DNA from: Nocardia vulneris
Lineage (GTDB): Bacteria > Actinomycetota > Actinomycetes > Mycobacteriales > Mycobacteriaceae
Direction of reading: 5' to 3'
NCBI RefSeq assembly: GCF_001613425.1
Contig: NZ_BDCI01000023.1
Location: 372,001-436,000 of the forward strand
DNA length: 64,000 bases
Shown in pieces: positions 1 through 8,170 of the stretch. A program made the position numbers and the translations under genes. The notes below the pieces were generated by a model that was not told where the DNA came from, made no database searches, and saw only the letters and a list, made by a program, of their open reading frames with translations. Positions within the stretch are counted from its first letter, which is position 1. Every line of letters begins with the position of its first letter.

Positions 1-19
1 CGGCGGTGGTCAGCGTCAT
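1..19 (-). CDS. 5' end of an unidentified gene running off the left edge
   Basis: On the minus strand an ATG at 19 opens a frame reading M-T-L-T-T-A before the window ends. A good ribosome binding site (GGGAGG, minus strand) lies 4-5 nt before it. The near-perfect 25-bp dyad at 62-86 sits about 43 bp upstream, where an operator would be expected. Six codons are too few to name the product. The upstream dyad makes a TetR-type regulator or its target a reasonable guess only. Confidence 0.5.
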
Positions 20-61
20 GGAACCTCCCGACGTGCGGCCGGCGGCACCGGCCGATCTCGA

Positions 62-86
62 TAGCAACAGTCTGAGACAGTTGCTA
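62..86. promoter_or_regulatory. 25-bp near-perfect dyad, probable TetR-type operator
   Basis: The arms are TAGCAAC-n-GTCT and AGAC-n-GTTGCTA around one central base. Every position pairs except the centre and one symmetric mismatch in each arm. Length, symmetry and position between the gene leaving the window at 19 and the end of the S41 peptidase at 124 fit a TetR-family operator controlling the leftward gene. Assignment to a particular regulator is not possible from the sequence. Confidence 0.6.
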
Positions 87-123
87 CACGGGCGTCAAGG
101 GCGGACTGTGCGGTTCGAGAAGA

Positions 124-1485
124 TCAGCCCAACCAGCGCAGCGCGCGGTCGAAGGCCGAGTCGAGATTCTGCGCGAACTCCGCTTCGGTGAAGACGGGCT
201 CGCTCAACTCGGGCGGGATGCCCGCCCCGTCGAAGGTCCGCCCGTCCGAGGTCAGGAATTCTTCGTTGGGCAGGCCGAACCACCAGTCCGCGAATCTGGC
301 GCCGGGCAGCTTGCGCTGCATGACGTCGGAGAAGACGCCCTGTGTCGGCTCGCCGATTCGCGTTGTGCGCGAGGGGCGTTCCAGCATCGCCTGGGTGAAG
401 GTCTCGCCTGCGCTGGTGGTGGAGCCGCCGGTGAGTACGGCGATGGGGCCGGCGAAGGCGCTGCGCGCGGGCTCGACACGCAGCGGCTGCGGGTCGGTGC
501 TGTGCGTCTTCTTGGCATAGGCGAAATACGGGCGATCGGTGAGGCGAGCGGCCAGCTGCAGGCCTAAACTGTCTGAGCCACCGCCGTTGATGCGGAGGTC
601 GAGAACCAGTCCGCGTAGTCGGCCCAGCCGTTCCGGCGTGAAGATGGCGTCGAGGGCGCGGCCGAGTTCGGCACTGTCGGCGGCGAAGGTGCGTTCGGGC
701 GTGAACCCGCTGAAGGCGGAAATTCGCAGGTAGCCGTGGTCTTGTCCGGGTATGTCGGCGTAACTGATGCGACCGTTGGCGTATTCGGTCAGCTGGTGGC
801 CGGCGAGATCGCGCCGCTGGACGAATTCCTTGACCTGCTGGTCGAATGACGGACCGGGCATCGTGGTGCCGGGCCGGGTGGTACCGAAGAATCCGAGGTT
901 ACCGGCGGAGACCGCCACGTGTGCGTCGTGCAGCGGCGCGATCATGTCGCGGAAGACGGTGAACAGTTCGGCGTCATCGCCCTGCCGTTCGGCGCGCACC
1001 GCGCGATCGCGGAACCGATCCCGGACCTGTTGCCAGTCAACACCTTTCGCGGCGAAGAACGGGTAGTTCTCCTGGAACGTCTGCCAGAACACGTCGAAGG
1101 CGGGCGGCTGCTGCGGGTCGTTGCACAGGGTCGGCAGCACAGGCAGGCGGCGCAGCGTGCGGTCGCCGGGTGAACCGTCGATGTGCAAGGAGGCTCGATC
1201 GGGTGAGCCTGCCGCGCGCACGGTGAGCACATCGTTGCCTGCGGTGACGAAGGTCGCGGGATCATCCGTGCGGGTGGCTGTCTCGTCTTTCACGCAACTG
1301 AGCGAGGTCGTCTGAAAGGTCTCGAGCACGTTGTCGTGGATCGCGAGTGCGGTGCCGTAGTCGGCGACCTGCCAGAAACCGGCGGGAAACTCGGCCGCAT
1401 CCTCCGGCCCGCATGCCGCGCTGATCGCGCCCGTTGCCACCAGCGCGGCCGTGACAACCGCGGTTCGATTGCGCTGCATGATCAT
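124..1485 (-). CDS. Secreted S41-family peptidase, probable lipoprotein
   Basis: The 453-residue product starts with M-I-M-Q-R-N-R, a hydrophobic stretch and then I-S-A-A-C, which resembles a lipobox; this suggests export and lipid anchoring. An H-D-A-H-V segment is followed by the C-terminal-processing-peptidase/tricorn core: LVLDLRINGGGSDS and then GGSTTSAGE, the usual position of the S41 catalytic serine. No PDZ domain is obvious. The start at 1485 is chosen because GGTGG lies 4-5 nt upstream; an ATG at 1503 would add six residues and has no clear binding site. Substrate unknown. It could act on cell-wall or extracellular peptides. Confidence 0.8.
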   Translation of the reverse strand: MIMQRNRTAVVTAALVATGAISAACGPEDAAEFPAGFWQVADYGTALAIHDNVLETFQTTSLSCVKDETATRTDDPATFVTAGNDVLTVRAAGSPDRASLHIDGSPGDRTLRRLPVLPTLCNDPQQPPAFDVFWQTFQENYPFFAAKGVDWQQVRDRFRDRAVRAERQGDDAELFTVFRDMIAPLHDAHVAVSAGNLGFFGTTRPGTTMPGPSFDQQVKEFVQRRDLAGHQLTEYANGRISYADIPGQDHGYLRISAFSGFTPERTFAADSAELGRALDAIFTPERLGRLRGLVLDLRINGGGSDSLGLQLAARLTDRPYFAYAKKTHSTDPQPLRVEPARSAFAGPIAVLTGGSTTSAGETFTQAMLERPSRTTRIGEPTQGVFSDVMQRKLPGARFADWWFGLPNEEFLTSDGRTFDGAGIPPELSEPVFTEAEFAQNLDSAFDRALRWLG

Positions 1486-1565
1486 TCGACCACCGTCCGG
1501 CATCGGACCGGTCGATCACAACCGTGCAGACAGGCGTCCCCGGGTGTGGCCAGCTCTACCGTGAC

Positions 1566-2381
1566 TCAGAACCCGCCGTCGAACCCGCCCCCGTCGAATC
1601 CACCCCCGTCGAACCCGCCTCCATCGAATCCCCCTGTGTCACCACCGTATTCGACCCCGGAGTCATACCCGGCATCCTCGAACCCACCCGGATCGGCGTC
1701 GAGCCCACCGCCCGCCGCCAACCCGTCCTGATACCCGTCTCCGTATCCACTCTCGAACCCCTGTGCGCCATAACCGATCCCGGACATCCCGGAGAACAGT
1801 GAGGAGAACAGCAAGGCCGACCCCAGGCCCCACGCTCCGCCGATCAACGCGGGCTTCCACCACGGCTCGGAGTACCAGCCCGCAGGGACCGGCCGACCGG
1901 CGACGCGACCACCGGGGAAGTAGTTGGGCGTCGCCGCGGACGGATTCGGCGAGGCGGCGATTTCCCGGCCTTCGTGCTCGATGACCCGGTTCTCGCTGAC
2001 CTTGCCCGCCGTGTCCTGTCCGTCGAGAGTGGGGATGGCGGGGCCGGGATCCATGCCCATCGCGCTGCGCGCGGCCTGGGTGTAGTAGAGCCCTTCCAGT
2101 GCGGTCTGCTTGGCCAGCCGGGCTTGGGCCGGCGTGCGGGCCTGATCGAGTTGCGACCCGGCGGCGAGGTGCCGTTCGGAGGCGTCGACCAGGGCTTGTT
2201 TGGCGGCGTCGTTGGTGCCGCTCAGGTTGTAGATCTGCCCGCCGAGCCGCTCGTTGACCTGGCGGGCGTCGGCCAGCGCATCGGCGAGTTCGGTCGCCGC
2301 GCGCTGGGTGCGCTGCCGGGCCTGTACGAGGATGAGCGCGCCCACCGCCACGATCACCACGACGATCAGGAGCCATAACAC
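1566..2381 (-). CDS. Single-pass membrane protein with Gly/Asp/Phe-rich C-terminal repeats
   Basis: The protein has about 271 residues. An N-terminal transmembrane helix (LWLLIVVVIVAVGALILV) is followed by a charged, probably helical region rich in Ala, Gln, Arg and Asp (A-E-L-A-D-A-L-A-D-A-R-Q) that may form a coiled coil. A Gly/Tyr-rich segment comes next, then a tail of GGGFD repeats encoded by four 15-bp units. A GTG at 2381 is preferred because AAGAGG lies about 7 nt before it; a GTG at 2390 would abut that site. It resembles uncharacterised actinobacterial envelope proteins. I assign no function. Confidence 0.75.
   Translation of the reverse strand: MLWLLIVVVIVAVGALILVQARQRTQRAATELADALADARQVNERLGGQIYNLSGTNDAAKQALVDASERHLAAGSQLDQARTPAQARLAKQTALEGLYYTQAARSAMGMDPGPAIPTLDGQDTAGKVSENRVIEHEGREIAASPNPSAATPNYFPGGRVAGRPVPAGWYSEPWWKPALIGGAWGLGSALLFSSLFSGMSGIGYGAQGFESGYGDGYQDGLAAGGGLDADPGGFEDAGYDSGVEYGGDTGGFDGGGFDGGGFDGGGFDGGF
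1576..1635. repeat. Four tandem 15-bp coding repeats
   Basis: Four copies of a unit close to ccgtcgaacccgccc run in tandem and differ at a few bases. Read on the minus strand they encode GGGFD at the C terminus of the membrane protein. Copy number is likely to vary between strains through slippage. There are no spacers, so this is not a CRISPR array. Confidence 0.9.
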
Positions 2382-2465
2382 GGTGCGCACCTCTTCTGTA
2401 GCCGGTCGGCGAATACCGTCCAGTTTACTGGGCGCTTGCTGAGACTCAGCTGAAAGCGGTGGCCG

Positions 2466-3935
2466 CTAGCGCACCGCCGCGGCCTGTGCCTCGTCGTAGT
2501 CGGCGGTGTCGAAAGTCCTTGTCTTCCAGCGGTACAGCACGGTGGCGCCGGGCCAGTTGTTGGTGATGCGGCCCGCCGCGTTGCGATACCAGCTGGAGCA
2601 GAAATTCCAGGGCGTATCTTTCAGCCGGCGCTGCAACCAGTCGTCCCAGGCCTGTTCGGTGCTCGCGCGGGCCGCGAGATACCGGCCCGGCCGGTCGGTG
2701 AGGTACTGCACCACCTGACGGATGTAGCGGGCCTGCGATTCCAGCATGTAGATGATCGAGCCCGAGCCGACATTGGTGTTCGGGCCGTACATCATGAACA
2801 GGTTCGGGAAATGCGGCACGGACAACCCGAGGAAGGCGCGTGCGCCGGCATCGCCCCAGACGTCGGCCAGCTTGCGGCCGCCTACGCCGTAGATGTTCAT
2901 CGGCGCCAGGAACTCGGTGCCTTTGAAGCCGGTGCCGTAGACGATGACATCGACCTCGTGCTCGACGCCGTCGGCGGTCCGGATACCGGTCGGCGTGATC
3001 GCCTCGATCGCGGTGGTCTCCACCGTGACGTTCGGCTCGGCCAGTGCGGGAAAGTATTCGTTGGAGAACAGGCCGCGCTTGCATCCCGCCGCGTAGTCGG
3101 GTGTCAGCTTCGCGCGCAGCTCGGGATCGGGGACCTGCCGCTCCCGATGCCGATCGGCCAGCGCGATCACCGGCGTCTTCATGCCCGGGATGTCGGTCAG
3201 TGCCAGCGCGAGCACCTCGAACAGCGACCAGATCGCGAACCGTTCGGCGAGCCGGGTCGGCGGCAGATATTTGAAAACCGCCTTGTGCGTGTCGCTGTAC
3301 TCGGTGTCGAACTTGGGTAGTACCCACGCCGCGGAACGCTGGAACAGCGTGAGGTGCGCGGCCGTGGGCTGGATGCGCGGAATGTATTGGATCGCACTGG
3401 CTCCCGTGCCGATGCAGGCGATCCGCTTGCCGGTCAGCTCGACGCTGTGGTCCCATTCCGCCGAATGGAACGCCGGACCCGCGAAGGTGTCGATGCCCGG
3501 GATGTTCGGCATGGCGGGCCGGGAGAGCTGGCCGACGGCGGGCACGAAGACGTCGGCGGTGAACTCGGCGCCGTCGGCGGTGCTGATCTGCCACTGCCCG
3601 GTCGACTCGTCGAATTCGGCGTCGGTCACCTCGGTGCCGAACCGGATGAACCGGGTCAGTTCGTGTTTGTCCGCGACCGCGCGCATGTACGCGTGGATAT
3701 CGCGCTGCTCCGAAAAGCGGCGCGGCCAATCGGATTTCGGTGCGAACGACCACGAGTACAGCGGCGACGGCACGTCACACGCGGCGCCCGGGTAGGTGTT
3801 CTCCCGCCAGACGCCGCCCAGATCGGCGGCCTTTTCCAGGATCGTGAAGCTGTCCACCCCGGCCCGCCGCAGCTCCAAAGCCAGGCCGAGTCCCGCGAAC
3901 CCGGCCCCGATGATGATGATGGACGGCGTCTTCAT
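2466..3935 (-). CDS. Flavin-containing monooxygenase of the Baeyer-Villiger type
   Basis: The 489-residue protein starts with an FAD-binding GAGFAGLG motif at residues 11-18. The type I Baeyer-Villiger fingerprint follows at about residues 150-160 (F-A-G-P-A-F-H-S-A-E-W, matching FxGxxxHxxxW), with a second nucleotide-binding glycine motif just after it (CIGTGASA). These enzymes use NADPH and O2 to insert oxygen next to a ketone or oxidise other carbonyl or hetero-atom substrates. The substrate cannot be predicted. GGAG lies only one base before the ATG, so initiation may be leaderless or use another site. It is leftward with the acyl-CoA dehydrogenase gene behind it, 82 bp away. Confidence 0.88.
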   Translation of the reverse strand: MKTPSIIIIGAGFAGLGLALELRRAGVDSFTILEKAADLGGVWRENTYPGAACDVPSPLYSWSFAPKSDWPRRFSEQRDIHAYMRAVADKHELTRFIRFGTEVTDAEFDESTGQWQISTADGAEFTADVFVPAVGQLSRPAMPNIPGIDTFAGPAFHSAEWDHSVELTGKRIACIGTGASAIQYIPRIQPTAAHLTLFQRSAAWVLPKFDTEYSDTHKAVFKYLPPTRLAERFAIWSLFEVLALALTDIPGMKTPVIALADRHRERQVPDPELRAKLTPDYAAGCKRGLFSNEYFPALAEPNVTVETTAIEAITPTGIRTADGVEHEVDVIVYGTGFKGTEFLAPMNIYGVGGRKLADVWGDAGARAFLGLSVPHFPNLFMMYGPNTNVGSGSIIYMLESQARYIRQVVQYLTDRPGRYLAARASTEQAWDDWLQRRLKDTPWNFCSSWYRNAAGRITNNWPGATVLYRWKTRTFDTADYDEAQAAAVR

Positions 3936-4017
3936 ACTCCGAGCGTATGACTCGAATGCCCAGTTCCGAAGACATCCGCGGTCAACGAATCAACATTTTC
4001 GGCCAGCCGGCCGCGGT

Positions 4018-5160
4018 TCAGTTGCCCGCGAGTTGGCGGGCGATGACCAGGCGCTGGATCTGGTTGGTGCCTTCGAAGATCTGCATGACCTTGGCTTCGC
4101 GCATGTAGCGCTCGACGGGGAAGTCCTGGGTGTAACCGTAGCCGCCGAAGACCTGGACGGCGTCGGTGGTGACCTTCATGGCGGCGTCGGTGGCGACCAG
4201 TTTCGCGACGCTGGCCTGCCGGGAGTAGGGGAGTCCGGCGTCGCGGCGGCGGGCCGCGTCGAGGTAGGTGGCGCGGGCCGAATCGACGGCCGCGGCCATG
4301 TCGGCGAGCACGAAGCCCAGGCCCTGGTGGTCGATGATGTGGCGGCCGAAGGCTTCCCGTTCCTTGGCGTAGGCGACGGCTTCGTCGAGTGCGCGCTGCG
4401 CCAAACCCGTTGCGACGGCGGCGATGCCGAGCCGCCCCGAATCCAGCGCGCTGAACGCGATCGAAAGTCCTTGTCCCTCTTCGCCGATCAGCCGTTCGGC
4501 AGGGAGGAACGCGTCGTCGTAGGCGGCGGTGGTGGTCGGCACGGCGCGCAGGCCCATCTTCTCTTCGGGTTTGCCGAAGCTCAGGCCCTCGGTGTCGCGC
4601 GGCACGAGGAAACATGAGATGCCGCGCGAACCCTCGCCGGTCCGCGCGAAGAGCGTGTAGAAATCAGCCTTGCCGCCGTTGGTGATCCAAGCTTTCGCGC
4701 CGTTGATCCGGTATCCGCCATCGACTTTCGTGGCCCGGCAGCGCAGCGCGGCCGCGTCGGAGCCCGCGTGCGGCTCGGAAAGGCTGTAGGCGCCGATGGT
4801 TTCGCCGGAGAGCATGGTCGAGAGCCAGCGCTGCTGCTGTTCGGCGGTGCCGAAGGTGAACAGGGGGTGGCAGGACAGGCTGTGCACGCTCACCGCCACC
4901 GCGACCGCGGCCCAGCGCGCCGCGAGCTCCTCCAGTACCTGCAGATACACCTCGTAGGGCTGGGCGCCGCCACCGAACTCTTCCGGATACGGCAGACTGA
5001 GCAGACCGGCCGCGCCGAGCGCGGGAAAGACGCCGTCCGGAAACGTTCCCGTCTTCTCGCACTCGACCACCCGCGGTTCGAGCACCTTGTCGGCGATATC
5101 GCGGGTCAGCTCGAGCAGGTCCCGAGCCTCGGACGTCGGCAGCATTCGATCCACTGGCAT
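4018..5160 (-). CDS. Acyl-CoA dehydrogenase (FadE-type)
   Basis: At 380 residues this is the usual length for a short/medium-chain acyl-CoA dehydrogenase. It has the flavin-binding signature YSLSEPHAGSDAA near residues 130-145 and the C-terminal IFEGTNQIQR segment, whose Glu is the catalytic base in this family. Such flavoenzymes catalyse alpha,beta-dehydrogenation of acyl-CoA, passing electrons to ETF. Divergent from the secreted esterase gene, 38 bp apart, so the two probably share a promoter region. A second ATG five codons in is a possible alternative start. Chain-length specificity is unknown. Confidence 0.9.
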   Translation of the reverse strand: MPVDRMLPTSEARDLLELTRDIADKVLEPRVVECEKTGTFPDGVFPALGAAGLLSLPYPEEFGGGAQPYEVYLQVLEELAARWAAVAVAVSVHSLSCHPLFTFGTAEQQQRWLSTMLSGETIGAYSLSEPHAGSDAAALRCRATKVDGGYRINGAKAWITNGGKADFYTLFARTGEGSRGISCFLVPRDTEGLSFGKPEEKMGLRAVPTTTAAYDDAFLPAERLIGEEGQGLSIAFSALDSGRLGIAAVATGLAQRALDEAVAYAKEREAFGRHIIDHQGLGFVLADMAAAVDSARATYLDAARRRDAGLPYSRQASVAKLVATDAAMKVTTDAVQVFGGYGYTQDFPVERYMREAKVMQIFEGTNQIQRLVIARQLAGN

Positions 5161-5198
5161 GCCCCTACGCTAACGCCAGATCGGCCGGAAGGAACTCG

Positions 5199-6161
5199 AT
5201 GGTGCGCGGTACTCGTCGCGACAGGCTGTCGGTCGCGCTGCTCGCCCTGCTCGCGCTGGGTCTGCCATTCCTGATCGCCGAGGCGCCCGCCGCGCAGGCC
5301 GCGCCGATCGAGCGGACCTTCACCAACGCGGCGGGTACGCGCGACTACTACCTGCATATGCCGCCGGGGGCTACGGCGGGCAAGCCGCTGATGATCTACC
5401 TGCACGGCTGCACCGATCCGCAGAGTCAGCTGGCCGACACCGGCTTCTCGCTGACCCGGTTGGCGGACGAGTTCGGTTTCGTACTGGCCTATCCGATCCA
5501 GACCGCGGCGGCCAACGAGCGGTACTGCTGGAACTGGTTCGACCCGGCGAACCAGTCACGCGGACAAGGAGAATCGTCGATCATCGCCGATCTCACCAAT
5601 GCCTTGATCGCGGAGTTCGGGCTGGATCGCGCACGGGTGTACGTCGGCGGGTATTCCGCGGGCGGTGCGATGTCCACGGTGCTGGCGGCCGGCTATCCGG
5701 ACCTGTACGCGGCGATCGCGCCGATGGCGGGCGGCCCCTACGGCATCGACCTGAAGACGTTCGCCGCCGATCTGAGCGGTACGTCGATCGTCGCGGCGAT
5801 GGGCGCGCGGGCCCGCCCGGTCCCGGGCTTCTTCCTCCAGGACTTGGCCGATCAGACCAGCCTGTATCCGATCGGACGGGCCAACCTGACGCAGTGGCTC
5901 GGCGCCTATGCGCGAGCGGGTGACGCGACTGTGCCCGCGGTGCCGAGTGTGGTCACCGCGTCCACCGATCCGGTGCCGACCACCATCGAGCGCTACGCCG
6001 CGGGCGATTGTCTGCTCGCCGAATTCCGCACGCCGATCGGGCCGGATCACATCGGCGGAGGTTTGCTGATGCAGTCGGCGTCAGGTCTCGACCTGCAACG
6101 ACAGTTGATGGGTTTCCTGCTGGCACACCGGCTCGGCGGTCCGCGGCAGGCGTGCGGCTGA
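5199..6161 (+). CDS. Secreted PHB-depolymerase/feruloyl-esterase-like hydrolase (LpqC-like)
   Basis: The protein has 320 residues and an N-terminal signal peptide (R-R-D-R, a hydrophobic core, then A-Q-A-A-P). It is an alpha/beta hydrolase: LMIYLHGC forms the oxyanion strand, CWNWF is typical of the PHB-depolymerase esterase family, and the nucleophile Ser153 lies in GYSAGG. Members cleave extracellular polyhydroxyalkanoate or aryl esters. GGAAGGA stands about 5 nt before the ATG and supports the start. No carbohydrate-binding or PHB-binding appendage is seen. The substrate is not determinable. Confidence 0.85.
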   Translation: MVRGTRRDRLSVALLALLALGLPFLIAEAPAAQAAPIERTFTNAAGTRDYYLHMPPGATAGKPLMIYLHGCTDPQSQLADTGFSLTRLADEFGFVLAYPIQTAAANERYCWNWFDPANQSRGQGESSIIADLTNALIAEFGLDRARVYVGGYSAGGAMSTVLAAGYPDLYAAIAPMAGGPYGIDLKTFAADLSGTSIVAAMGARARPVPGFFLQDLADQTSLYPIGRANLTQWLGAYARAGDATVPAVPSVVTASTDPVPTTIERYAAGDCLLAEFRTPIGPDHIGGGLLMQSASGLDLQRQLMGFLLAHRLGGPRQACG

Positions 6162-6499
6162 GTGAAATCGCAGGAAAACGGGCGTAGACGACCGGTCGGC
6201 CCGCGATGCACGTGCAGATGAGCGCACATTCCGGGGGTGGGTACTGCCGTGCGCCACAAGCGCATTCGTGCAGGTCACAGGCTTTGATGCGGCGCTGTGA
6301 AAGGCGGCGCGCCGACCAGGATTGTCTCATTAGGGTGTTGATCGGCCGGTCGCCTGGCGCACTAGCGCCATAGCGACTAGACAGTTATCGGTTCGATAGG
6401 GGACGGACCGGCATGTCGGCGGCCACGCAGGGGGTGTCGCCGCCATTCCGGTCCGGTGGGCCCGATGATGCCCTGTGGCCGTGTGGTATTCGCCTGGTC
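6162..6499. other. Intergenic region before the metal-sensor operon
   Basis: About 340 bp separate the esterase stop from the KmtR-like promoter. I see no convincing gene. A frame open from 6413 continues into the sensor, but the added N-terminal residues have no family resemblance and no binding site. The right end carries the -35/-10 region of the sensor gene. Nothing else stands out. Confidence 0.5.
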
Positions 6500-6525
6500 T
6501 ATTATCTGCGTATGAATGCAGATAA
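6500..6525 (+). promoter_or_regulatory. -10 box and inverted-repeat operator overlapping a leaderless start codon
   Basis: A TATTAT -10 element lies at 6500-6505, seven bases before the ATG at 6512. That spacing puts the transcription start at or next to the A of the ATG, as in leaderless actinobacterial mRNAs. Perfect 8-bp arms TTATCTGC (6502-6509) and GCAGATAA (6518-6525) flank the start with an 8-bp spacer. A bound repressor would cover both the -10 box and +1, which fits autoregulation by the ArsR-family protein encoded here. Confidence 0.75.
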
Positions 6526-6901
6526 CCAGGAACCTCGCCCGCGTCTCGCGGACGATCAGGTGAGCCTGGTTGTCGAGGTCTTCCGAATGCTGGCCGACGC
6601 CACCAGGGTTCGCGTGCTGTGGGCCCTCGTCGACCGTGAACTGTCGGTCAACGACCTGGCCGACTACATCGGCAAGCCCGCACCGTCCGTCTCCCAGCAT
6701 CTGGCCAAACTGCGGATGGCACGCCTGGTCAGCACCCGCCGTGCCGGCACGACCATCTACTACAGCCTGGAAAACGAGCACGTCCGGCAACTGGTGGTGG
6801 ACGCGGTGCACAACGCCGAGCACGCGGGCCCGGGGATCCCGCCGCATCACCGTGCCGATGTCGTACGTGCGCTGCCGGAGACCGGCACCGAAGCGAAATA
6901 A
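6512..6901 (+). CDS. kmtR: ArsR/SmtB-family metal sensor, KmtR-like (Ni/Co)
   Basis: The 129-residue winged-helix repressor has its recognition helix at KPAPSVSQHLAKLR. After the wing (GTTIYYSL), the C-terminal part carries His90, Glu103, His104, His112 and His113. These match with a constant offset of +2 the ligands I recall for Mycobacterium tuberculosis KmtR (His88, Glu101, His102, His110, His111), the Ni/Co sensor. The CzrA/NmtR alpha5 spacing (D-x-H with the next His 11 residues on) is not met. It lies 33 bp before a CDF metal exporter, as expected for derepression of efflux by metal. The start at 6512 is supported by the -10 box and the overlapping operator. Confidence 0.85.
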   Translation: MNADNQEPRPRLADDQVSLVVEVFRMLADATRVRVLWALVDRELSVNDLADYIGKPAPSVSQHLAKLRMARLVSTRRAGTTIYYSLENEHVRQLVVDAVHNAEHAGPGIPPHHRADVVRALPETGTEAK

Positions 6902-6934
6902 GTTACCGGACAACAGATCTCGGAGCGTGACGCA

Positions 6935-8002
6935 GTGCATACCGCGAACCGGCACGGACTCGGTGACGAGCACCCCCACCAGCACCACAGCGAATCGCAC
7001 ACGCATACCGCCGCTTTCGAGCACCGGCACGATCACGGCCCGCATACACATGAGCACGCGAGGGGGTTGCGCGGCGTGCTGCGCGAGATCTTCGTGCCGC
7101 ACAGTCACGATCCCGCCGACAGTGTCGATGACGCCTTGACCGCCAGTGCGGTGGGTATCCGGGCGGTGAAGATCAGCCTCGTGGTGCTCGGCGTGACGGC
7201 CGTGGCGCAGGTGCTCGTGGTGGCCGTGTCCGGCTCGGTTGCCTTGGCGGCCGACACGATTCACAACTTCTCCGACGCGTTGACCGCGGTCCCGCTCTGG
7301 ATCGCCTTCGCGCTCGGGCGCCGCGCCGCCACCCGGCGCTACACCTACGGCTTCGGCCGTGCCGAGGATCTCGCGGGGTTGTTCGTCGTGGCGATGATCG
7401 CCCTGTCCGCGCTGATCGCGGGCTACCAAGCGGTGCGCAGGGTGCTCGAGCCGGTGCCGATCGGGCATCTCGGCTGGGTCGCCGCCGCGGGCCTCATCGG
7501 CTTCCTCGGCAACGAGACCGTCGCGCTGTATCGCATCCGGGTCGGGCGGCGGATCGGCTCGGCCGCGCTGGTCGCCGACGGCTTGCACGCGCGTACCGAC
7601 GGCTTCACCTCGCTGGCCGTGCTGCTCGGCGCCGGTGGCGTCGCGCTGGGGTTCCCGCTCGCCGACCCGATCATCGGTCTGCTCATCACGGTCGCCATCC
7701 TCGCGGTGCTGCGAACCGCGGCCAGGGACGTGCTGCGCCGGCTGATGGACGCGGTCGAGCCGGGGCTGGTGACCGACGCCGAGCGGGCGCTCGCCGCCGA
7801 ACCGGCGGTGCAGGGTGTGCGCAGCCTGCGGATGCGCTGGATCGGCCACCGCCTGCACGCCGACGTCGAATTGGACGTTGCCCCGACCATCACTCTCGCC
7901 GAGGCGCACCGCGTCGCGCACGAGGCCGAGCACACCCTCACCCATGTCGTGCCCAAGCTCGACACCGCGCTCGTGCACGCCTATCCGGCGCACGTGAGCT
8001 GA
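6935..8002 (+). CDS. Cation diffusion facilitator metal exporter with His-rich N terminus
   Basis: The 355-residue inner-membrane protein starts at a GTG with GGAG 9 nt upstream. The first 65 residues hold many His in H-x-H pairs (DEHPHQHH, HRHDHGPHTHEH), a cytoplasmic metal-collecting tail. Six predicted transmembrane helices follow. The CDF metal site is seen as D-T-I-H-N-F-S-D in TM2 and A-D-G-L-H-A-R-T-D in TM5 (HxxxD pairs). A C-terminal cytoplasmic domain (VRSLRMRWIGHRLHADVEL) completes the fold. It probably exports Co/Ni or Zn by proton antiport and is cotranscribed with the KmtR-like sensor. Confidence 0.9.
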   Translation: MHTANRHGLGDEHPHQHHSESHTHTAAFEHRHDHGPHTHEHARGLRGVLREIFVPHSHDPADSVDDALTASAVGIRAVKISLVVLGVTAVAQVLVVAVSGSVALAADTIHNFSDALTAVPLWIAFALGRRAATRRYTYGFGRAEDLAGLFVVAMIALSALIAGYQAVRRVLEPVPIGHLGWVAAAGLIGFLGNETVALYRIRVGRRIGSAALVADGLHARTDGFTSLAVLLGAGGVALGFPLADPIIGLLITVAILAVLRTAARDVLRRLMDAVEPGLVTDAERALAAEPAVQGVRSLRMRWIGHRLHADVELDVAPTITLAEAHRVAHEAEHTLTHVVPKLDTALVHAYPAHVS

Positions 8003-8037
8003 GCGGTCCGCGGCGTCGCCTCGGCGCGTCCCAGCTG

Positions 8038-8060
8038 ACCTGCCGAAACTGAAGGCAGGT
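8038..8060. terminator. Hairpin after the CDF exporter gene
   Basis: Perfect 7-bp arms ACCTGCC and GGCAGGT enclose a 9-base loop, 36 bp after the exporter stop. Few T residues follow, so termination may be weak; an operator-like role for the downstream gene cannot be excluded. Confidence 0.4.
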
Positions 8061-8170
8061 GCTGTCCGATTGGTCTCCCGAGTACATTCCCGATGAGCGC
8101 TGCCCTCGGGTGTTTACCGTTGGGTAGCATTCGCGATGTGATGCGGCTCATGGTCGGAATTCGGTGAACC

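Noticed and set aside
1576..1635. Tandem short repeats that could be read as a CRISPR array
   Set aside because: Units are 15 bp, contiguous and coding (GGGFD); no spacers or cas genes.
6413..6511. Upstream start adding 33 residues to the KmtR-like sensor
   Set aside because: The -10 box at 6500-6505 would lie inside the coding region and the added residues have no ArsR resemblance.
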